From positions 1 through 32,381 of the forward strand of contig CAKZGI010000031.1 of assembly GCA_936914905.1 (NCBI GenBank): a stretch of 32,381 bases of DNA, read 5' to 3'. Both the position numbers and the translations under genes were made by a program. Positions 27,736 to 32,381 of the stretch are shown in pieces (position 1 is the first letter of the stretch; each line of letters starts with the position of its first letter). Source of the stretch: an uncultured Trichormus sp. (GTDB lineage: Bacteria > Cyanobacteriota > Cyanobacteriia > Cyanobacteriales > Nostocaceae). The notes beneath the pieces were generated by a model. That model was not told the origin of the DNA. It ran no database searches and saw only the letters and a program-made list of their open reading frames with translations.

Positions 27736-28473
27736 CTAGCCTTGATTTGAGGGCTGATTGATTTGATAGATGTAATAAGTTGCCATGGGGATGACAGTGG
27801 CAGCAATTAACAATCCTACTACCCAAGCGGTAGCATTGCCCTTGTTTTTGTCGGTGTCTTCAGCTTTGGTAAATGTTCCTTCTACCTGTATGGTTTCTTT
27901 TTCTTCCGGTGGACCGGGATCAGGTTTACCCGAAAGAACTGTTACTAAGCGATCGCTCGCATCCAATAATCCTTGATTATATTTATTACCATTGCGTAAA
28001 GCTGCACCCAGGGTTTCCTCAGTCACACTATTAGCGATTGAATCAGTCAATAGAGATTTAACTTGATCCCCGCTAATAATAGTTGCGCCATTGGTAACAG
28101 TATCAATCACAAACAGACTTTGATTGGCCTGTTCCTCTGGTGTAGGAAACCATTTTGTAAATAGTCCTTTGGCGAAACTTTCCGGTGTTTGCCCATAGTC
28201 AAGACGATGAATGGTAACAATCCTGACTTCCTTGCCAGTTTCCTTAGCCAAGTCTTTAAAAGTGCCGCTAATTTGACCTTCATTGAGACGGCTAATAACT
28301 TCACCTTCATCTACAATCCAAGTATCCGCTGTCAGGTTGGGGATTTGATATACACCTGTAGCTAATGCTGGTGCACTAAACAGAGAAGTTGCCATCAAGA
28401 TCACCATCAAGGGTAAAATGAGGCGAATAATGTATTTTTGACTACTAAATAATTGCTTGAGTAGCTGTTCCAT
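27736..28473 (-). CDS. psb32: TPM-domain protein Psb32, photosystem II repair factor
   Basis: A 245-residue thylakoid-lumen protein. Signal peptide LILPLMVILMATSLFSAPALA (about 18-38), then a TPM domain of about 150 residues: LTADTWIVDEGEVISRLNEG, KDLAKETGKEVRIVTIHRLD, FAKGLFTKWFPTPEEQANQS and FVIDTVTNGATIISGD. An acidic linker and a C-terminal membrane helix follow (TAWVVGLLIAATVIPMATYY). The same architecture is found in cyanobacterial Psb32 and plant TLP18.3, which support photosystem II repair under high light. ATG 28473, with TAGGAT about 9 nt upstream, is preferred over an upstream in-frame start at 28500. It appears intact and is divergent from surE. Confidence 0.85.
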   Translation of the reverse strand: MEQLLKQLFSSQKYIIRLILPLMVILMATSLFSAPALATGVYQIPNLTADTWIVDEGEVISRLNEGQISGTFKDLAKETGKEVRIVTIHRLDYGQTPESFAKGLFTKWFPTPEEQANQSLFVIDTVTNGATIISGDQVKSLLTDSIANSVTEETLGAALRNGNKYNQGLLDASDRLVTVLSGKPDPGPPEEKETIQVEGTFTKAEDTDKNKGNATAWVVGLLIAATVIPMATYYIYQINQPSNQG

Positions 28474-28613
28474 GGGATGAATCCTAAGACACTCTAGCAC
28501 TCAAAATACTACACAACCCATGTCAAAAGCATCTCATTTGTGGATAATTTTCCAACCCAAAACTCTGTGTACCTCCGCGCTACCTTCGCGTTCCTCTCCG
28601 TTAAAATACAATA

Positions 28614-29315
28614 ATGACAATTATCTTAACTAACGACGACGGTATCGATGCACCAGGTATCCAAGCCTTAGTCAAAGTCGTAAACAACAAAAATGTAATT
28701 ATCGCTGCACCACAAGAATATCAGTCTAGTTATGGATATCAAGTTACTACCCATCCTCCTATTAACCTACAACACCGTTCTGAGGTTGAGTATAAAATTG
28801 CTGGTACTCCCGCTGACTGTGTCACAATTCCAATAAAACAAATTTGCGAAGATGTCAAATTTGTCCTCTCAGGTATTAATGCTGGTGTAAACTTAGGAGT
28901 GGATGCATACATTTCTGGTACTGTTGCGGCTGTTCGCGAAGCAGCAATGCACAGTATTCCCGGAATTGCCATTTCTCTGTATCCCAAATCCAAGCTAAAT
29001 TATGATCGGGATTTAGCCACTAAATGGACATCAGAAATATTAGCAAACTTGCTGGAACGTCCTTTAGAACCTGGTGGCTTTTGGAATGTTAACTTACCCC
29101 ATCTATTACTAGGAGATACTGATCCTGAAGTTGTATTTTTTCAACCTTGTACCAAACCTTTACCTGTGAATTATCGAATAGAAGGTGATAATTTTCATTA
29201 TGGAGATGAAGATGGTAAACGCTTTAGCGAAGCTCACTGAAGGTATCGCACTCCTGCTAGTGATGTAGATATATATTTTTCTGGAAATATTGCAATTACT
29301 GAGTTAAAGCTTTGA
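28614..29315 (+). pseudogene. surE: 5'/3'-nucleotidase SurE, with TGA before the last 25 codons
   Basis: SurE removes phosphate from nucleoside monophosphates and acts in stationary-phase survival. Metal-site motif TIILTNDDGIDAPGI, then QEYQSSYGYQVTTH, AGTPADCVTIP and VLSGINAGVNLGVDAYISG are all intact. A TGA at 29238-29240 stops the frame after GDEDGKRFSEAH at 208 residues; the same frame continues RYRTPASDVDIYFSGNIAIT to a TGA at 29313-29315, the normal C-terminus. Only the last beta strands and oligomerisation part would be lost, so partial function is possible. CGA or TGG changed to TGA is the likely event. Classed as a probable pseudogene with some doubt. Confidence 0.7.
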
Positions 29316-29324
29316 TTTAAAACC

Positions 29325-29684
29325 TCATGTTTCTTCATCTGAAGATTGCAGCAAAGATAAGATTTTATCTAAAGTTTGTGTCAATTGACTAATTTCTTGT
29401 AGTGAGTCTTTCTGAGATTCAGCTAAACTTTGAACAGCATCACACAAAGCAAAAATTTGATACCCTTGCTGCTGTACTTGTTTTCCTTGAGCCTCTACTT
29501 GTGAACTGAGAGCATCTAATCTTTGAGCGAGACGTTCAACTGTCTCAGTTGTTGAGAGCACGGCCTCACCAATTTGCTCAACAATAGATTCTAATCTGTT
29601 GATTTTAGCTTCGATGCTTACTGAAATCATTTCCTGAGCGCCCCAATTTTGAGAAATCATCATAGTAATATCGTTAATATTCAT
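29325..29684 (-). CDS. Small coiled-coil protein, unknown
   Basis: A 119-residue protein from ATG 29684 (MNINDITMMISQNWGAQEM). Residues about 20-110 form a nearly continuous heptad coiled coil (RLESIVEQIGEAVLSTTETV, RLAQRLDALSSQVEAQGKQV, LTQTLDKILSLLQSS), with no membrane segment or signal peptide. No ribosome-binding site stands out. Its stop lies 10 bp from the end of the surE frame, convergent. Coiled-coil proteins are hard to place by eye and I do not recognise a family. The role is unknown. The frame is clean. Confidence 0.6.
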   Translation of the reverse strand: MNINDITMMISQNWGAQEMISVSIEAKINRLESIVEQIGEAVLSTTETVERLAQRLDALSSQVEAQGKQVQQQGYQIFALCDAVQSLAESQKDSLQEISQLTQTLDKILSLLQSSDEET

Positions 29685-30014
29685 CAAATAATTTCATAAT
29701 CAGCTATAAACTATGTTAATTGAAATTTCGGAATCATAAGAAAGTTCCATAGCAGTGTTGTTTTATTTGTTCACTTGTGGAAGCAGGTATATAGACAAAA
29801 AAATTCACACACACAAATGATTAAGGATGACTAGATTCTGTGATCTAGTAGTTAGTTGGTAATAATTTTGACGTCTTTTTTACAAAAGTTAGGGTTGTTA
29901 GCAACAATAATACTGAGTGTGTAATTGGGCAAATTATTTTAATCTTTCTTAAAGACAATTATCAACCTAGTAATATTCCAAGTAGCAAAACAACCGTTAA
30001 CTATTTTGTTAATC
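29685..30014. other. Intergenic region with a 7-bp hairpin
   Basis: No gene-like frame. ACTAGAT (29830-29836) and ATCTAGT (29843-29849) form a perfect stem with a 6-nt loop and no T-run. It lies about 150 bp upstream of the coiled-coil gene and downstream of the hupE remnant. It could be an operator or a weak transcript end. Confidence 0.4.
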
Positions 30015-30718
30015 CTAGATTACTGCATTGCCCAAAAATACGATACCAACTCCACAAAAAGTTAACTCAATCCAGGGAATTATTCTAGATAACATCTGAG
30101 TCATTACCTTTTGAGTGATCATTATGCATATTCTTCTAGCAGACATTGCGATCGCAATTTGAGTTAAGCTAACAGCAATCAAATATGGAACTAGAGTTAC
30201 AATTTCTTTACCCATGATGGCTTGACCATCAGTATAAACTTGAGATAGACCAGCAGTAACACTGAGTATAGCACCAGTCAACCAAGTTATTTGCGTAGGT
30301 ACAATTAACACTACACCAAATATGATACTGCATAAAGCGACTACCATTTCTGCACCTTGGAGATTTAGCTCAGATAAATGAAGTATTTGTCCACATAAAG
30401 CAGATAAGACAAAAAATACACCTATCCAAGCACCACTGACAAACCTGGCAGACAGTAAACCCAGAGCAAGTATACCAGCTAACTGACTTAACCCAATAAC
30501 AGGATATGCTATACCGCCAATAAACCCTTCCCAACTCTTAGAAATGGTATCCTGGAATTGGCGCTCCATCAGATCAAGTCCACAGACTAATTAAAACTAG
30601 AACTGCGCTCGCCCCCATAAAACGATACTGTTTATTAGATGTGGGGAGTTTTTCGGGAATAGCTGATGTTGATAATGGAATTTCGAAACATAGATCTCAA
30701 ATTCTTGGTTTCGGTCAT
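30015..30718 (-). pseudogene. hupE: HupE/UreJ family metal-transport protein, frameshifted
   Basis: HupE/UreJ proteins are membrane proteins thought to import nickel or cobalt. The original start is probably ATG 30718 (MTETKNLRSMFRNSIINIS), with GGAGT 7 nt upstream. The frame then shifts, continuing from about 30630 as QYRFMGASAVLVLISLWT, a signal-peptide-like piece, and shifts again into the open part from 30569 (SWEGFIGGIAYPVIGLSQL, then five or six hydrophobic helices). The His-rich N-terminus is missing. The family motif HPxxGxDH reads YPVIGLSQ, so the metal-binding His and Asp are gone. The open 184-codon part alone lacks its export signal. Confidence 0.75.
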
Positions 30719-30953
30719 TTATATTACTCCAATCCTCAAAAAGATTAATGTAATTACATATATTCCTCAGCATCCTGCTTCAGGCTTATAGATAAACGAT
30801 TGATTCACTTATGGGAATCCCTCAATAGTAGTCACAGATTGGCTAAAATGACAGAATAGAATAAATTTGAGTTCTCAAACTCAGTAACCTCCTGTAGCCT
30901 CTACTACTTTCGTAAACATTTATTTTCCCTGAATTCAACCTGAACGAAAATTT
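30719..30953. other. Divergent intergenic region, hupE relic / SUI1 gene
   Basis: Carries the hupE ribosome-binding site (30726-30730, minus strand). I looked for a cobalamin riboswitch, sometimes found before such transporters, and saw no convincing B12 box. No promoter boxes are clear for either gene. Confidence 0.4.
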
Positions 30954-31310
30954 ATGTCTTCTTCCAATCCCAAATCAGACAAACGCTTTGTTTACCAGGA
31001 ATTTGGTAACGGTATCTCACCTGCATTAGAACGCGCTCTAGAATGGGGAATCCAAGATTTACCCCCAAATCACCAAAATGTGAGAGTACAAGCTACTCGT
31101 GCTGGACGCAAAGGTAAAACTGTGACAATAATTACTGGGTTTCAAACTAAACCAGAAAATTTGGCTGCTTTATTGAAACAGTTAAAAACCCAATGCAGTA
31201 CAGGTGGAACTGTGAAAGAGAATGAAATTGAAATTCAGGGAGATCATAAACAGAAAGTATTAGAGATTTTAATCAAGCTTGGTTACAAAGCCAAAATCAG
31301 CGGTGGTTAA
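30954..31310 (+). CDS. SUI1/YciH family translation factor-like protein
   Basis: A 118-residue homologue of eukaryotic eIF1 and bacterial YciH. After a variable N-terminus (about 1-40) comes the SUI1 fold: VRVQATRAGRKGKTVTIITG (about 44-63), the PENLAALLKQLKTQCSTGGT helix, and EIQGDHKQKVLEILIKLGYK at the end. The basic loop RAGRKGK corresponds to the RNA-contacting loop of eIF1. Its role in bacteria is unsettled, with suggested effects on start-site fidelity. It ends with a terminator hairpin 5 bp after the stop. It appears intact. Confidence 0.88.
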   Translation: MSSSNPKSDKRFVYQEFGNGISPALERALEWGIQDLPPNHQNVRVQATRAGRKGKTVTIITGFQTKPENLAALLKQLKTQCSTGGTVKENEIEIQGDHKQKVLEILIKLGYKAKISGG

Positions 31311-31314
31311 GAAG

Positions 31315-31335
31315 TACGGTTTACCGTATCTTTTT
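31315..31335 (+). terminator. Terminator after the SUI1 gene
   Basis: TACGG (31315-31319) and CCGTA (31324-31328) with loop TTTA are followed by TCTTTTT. A short stem, but with a good T-run and immediately after the stop codon. Confidence 0.6.
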
Positions 31336-31399
31336 AGGAATCGTATTTATGGCAGGTCATGTTAATTGTACAGACGTGGAATATTAACGGGAGGCTGAA

Positions 31400-31558
31400 A
31401 TGGATTTAGTACGGATTTTATGCGCGGTTTTTCTGCCACCTTTAGGAGTATTTTTGCAAGTAGGTTTCGGTTGGGATTTTTGGATTAATATCGTTTTGAC
31501 TTTGTTCGGTTATATTCCGGGAATTATCCACGCGGTTTGGATAATTGCGAAGAAGTAA
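31400..31558 (+). CDS. Pmp3/YqaE (UPF0057) family small membrane protein
   Basis: A 52-residue protein too short for usual ORF cut-offs. It has two hydrophobic helices: MDLVRILCAVFLPPLGVFLQ, then WINIVLTLFGYIPGIIHAVW, ending in KK. The PPLGV motif and the GYxPGIIHA motif are diagnostic of the Pmp3/YqaE family, which affects membrane potential and salt or cold stress tolerance in fungi and plants. Start ATG 31400 has a GGGAGG ribosome-binding site at 31389-31394. A 10-bp hairpin follows at 31567-31595. It appears intact and monocistronic. Confidence 0.88.
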   Translation: MDLVRILCAVFLPPLGVFLQVGFGWDFWINIVLTLFGYIPGIIHAVWIIAKK

Positions 31559-31566
31559 TTATGGCT

Positions 31567-31595
31567 GAGAGGTAGGTGGTATTTTCCTATCTCTC
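31567..31595 (+). terminator. Hairpin after the Pmp3/YqaE gene
   Basis: GAGAGGTAGG (31567-31576) pairs with CCTATCTCTC (31586-31595) through one G-T wobble, with a 9-nt loop. The downstream T-run is weak, so it may act as a 3'-end stabiliser or an imperfect terminator. Confidence 0.55.
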
Positions 31596-31661
31596 GACTT
31601 ATTTCTCTAATGTTATTGACTTGTATAAGTATCTCATTTTACCTTCACCAAAGAGTTTCTT

Positions 31662-32056
31662 ATGAACTATAAAGCTATTGCTTTAGCAACAATTTTGGGT
31701 ATTTCTGCACCTGCGATTATTGATGTTGCCATTCCTCAACCTGTACTAGCCGCAAGATACAATTATCCAAAAGCAACTTTTGCTGATAAAGACTGGAGAG
31801 TAAGTTTGTCTTTTGATAATAATTTCTATTATTATTATGGCTTATGGCGAGAACCGTAAGATTAATTCTTATATTACCTTGTCTGGTGCTATTGCTTCAG
31901 GAACTAAATAAGCATTAAGTTTATTATTGGAATAATAATAGTACAAAATATCAAGTAAGTTGGCGACCAAGTGATCCGAGTTTTATTCGGGTAGAGGTAA
32001 AAAGTTCTAGTGGTAAGGTGATTTTGAGTCGGTTGCTGATGGCTACGGGAGATTAG
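31662..32056 (+). pseudogene. Exported small protein broken by two frameshifts
   Basis: Frame one: MNYKAIALATILGISAPAII, a signal peptide with cleavage near PVLAAR, then ATFADKDWRVSLSFDNNFYY and a stop at 31857-31859. The next frame continues ENRKINSYITLSGAIASGTK (stop about 31906). The third frame reads YYWNNNSTKYQVSWRPSDPS then FIRVEVKSSSGKVILSRLL to a TAG at 32056. Joined, these make one secreted protein of about 130 residues with a beta-rich, Trp/Tyr-rich domain, like small secreted proteins seen in cyanobacteria. The 65-codon open part alone would give a truncated domain. Function unknown. Confidence 0.7.
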
Positions 32057-32172
32057 AGAGATTTATTGATAATAGGTAATGGGTAATAGGTGAAAGCTTA
32101 TTACATGTTTTCTATACCATTTATAAAATTTATCATCATTGTCATGAATTTTTACGGTATATATGTAATATT

Positions 32173-32336
32173 TCTTAGTCTTCACCTATACTCCGCTAGG
32201 AAGACGTGAAAATGAAGAAATATCAGGTTTTAGCAAAAGATTTTGCGCAGATATTAGTTATGGGTCAGTTTTGAGTGATTTGGCTACTCAAGTGCTGCAA
32301 GAATTTGGTTTTCCAGTTCCAGAACTTAAGGATTGA
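32173..32336 (+). pseudogene. Open fragment without start codon, unrecognised
   Basis: Between a TAA at about 32170 and TGA 32334-32336 one frame reads FTYTPLGRRENEEISGFSKR and FCADISYGSVLSDLATQVLQ, then EFGFPVPELKD. It looks like the C-terminal end of a protein. There is no ATG in frame. An ATG in another frame (32212) gives only about 20 codons. Family unknown; possibly a remnant. Confidence 0.35.
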
Positions 32337-32381
32337 GGTGGTGGGGTATTGACAAGTGTGATAGGTGAGGCAGAATATAGC

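Noticed and set aside
30719-30953. Cobalamin or nickel riboswitch upstream of the hupE relic
   Set aside because: No recognisable B12 box or NiCo-type four-way junction could be found by eye.

Overview
The window looks like chromosomal DNA of a heterocyst-forming (Nostocales-type) cyanobacterium. The evidence is an AT-rich background, at least nine HIP1 octamers (GCGATCGC, starting near 2663, 7450, 8765, 13037, 15797, 20612, 21385, 27949 and 30148), many intergenic short tandem repeats, an RNase P RNA with an internal heptamer array (a known trait of heterocystous cyanobacteria), a groES-less CIRCE-controlled groEL, and Psb32 and other cyanobacterial families. The unusual trait is decay. About a dozen loci in 32 kb carry in-frame stops, frameshifts or deletions but remain readable as proteins. 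This fits a host-restricted, eroding genome; 'Nostoc azollae' is the obvious candidate, but that is inference from pattern, not a database match.

Layout. 1-715: a 50-codon conserved-looking small gene on the minus strand with its own terminator, then a promoter region. 716-5300: an NAD cofactor cluster, pncB - nadD - nrtR-like Nudix/winged-helix regulator - nadE, all on plus. It supplies NAMN from nicotinate, adenylates it, amidates it to NAD, and includes its likely repressor. 5287-6906: a graveyard of an unrecognised fragment and a type I restriction system in which a deletion fused broken hsdM to the tail of hsdR. 6948-9324: an exported TPR protein, a frameshifted YbjQ family gene and an unknown membrane protein. 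9610-9768: a MITE-like element. 9832-12249: a large membrane-anchored coiled-coil/TPR protein. 12501-12770: a vapBC toxin-antitoxin relic. 12977-15218: fabG, a second MITE-like element, and a WecA/TagO-type sugar-phosphate transferase.

15318-17146: groEL2 with a perfect CIRCE operator, a (GGM)9 tail encoded by a perfect 9-bp tandem repeat, and a terminator. 17253-18398: corA interrupted by TGA, with its GMN motif changed to GMY. 18441-19157: unknown protein. 19242-19685: rnpB and terminator. 19759-20280: a decayed unknown gene. 20353-22230: rnc and a Gfo/Idh/MocA oxidoreductase. 22377-22802: an M15-type peptidase relic. 22848-24902: a sensor histidine kinase without a visible partner regulator. 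24933-25721: a long intergenic region with an 87-bp tandem duplication and a 68-nt hairpin. 25722-29315: a FemAB-like GNAT protein, a DUF4346 protein, Psb32 and surE (stop codon before its last 25 codons). 29325-32381: a coiled-coil protein, a hupE/ureJ relic, a SUI1/YciH factor, a Pmp3/YqaE membrane peptide, and decayed small genes.

Housekeeping genes (NAD synthesis, fabG, groEL2, rnpB, rnc) are intact. Accessory functions (restriction, toxin-antitoxin, metal uptake, peptidase) are broken. That is the main biological message of the window. I found no CRISPR array, tRNA, rRNA or intact transposase.
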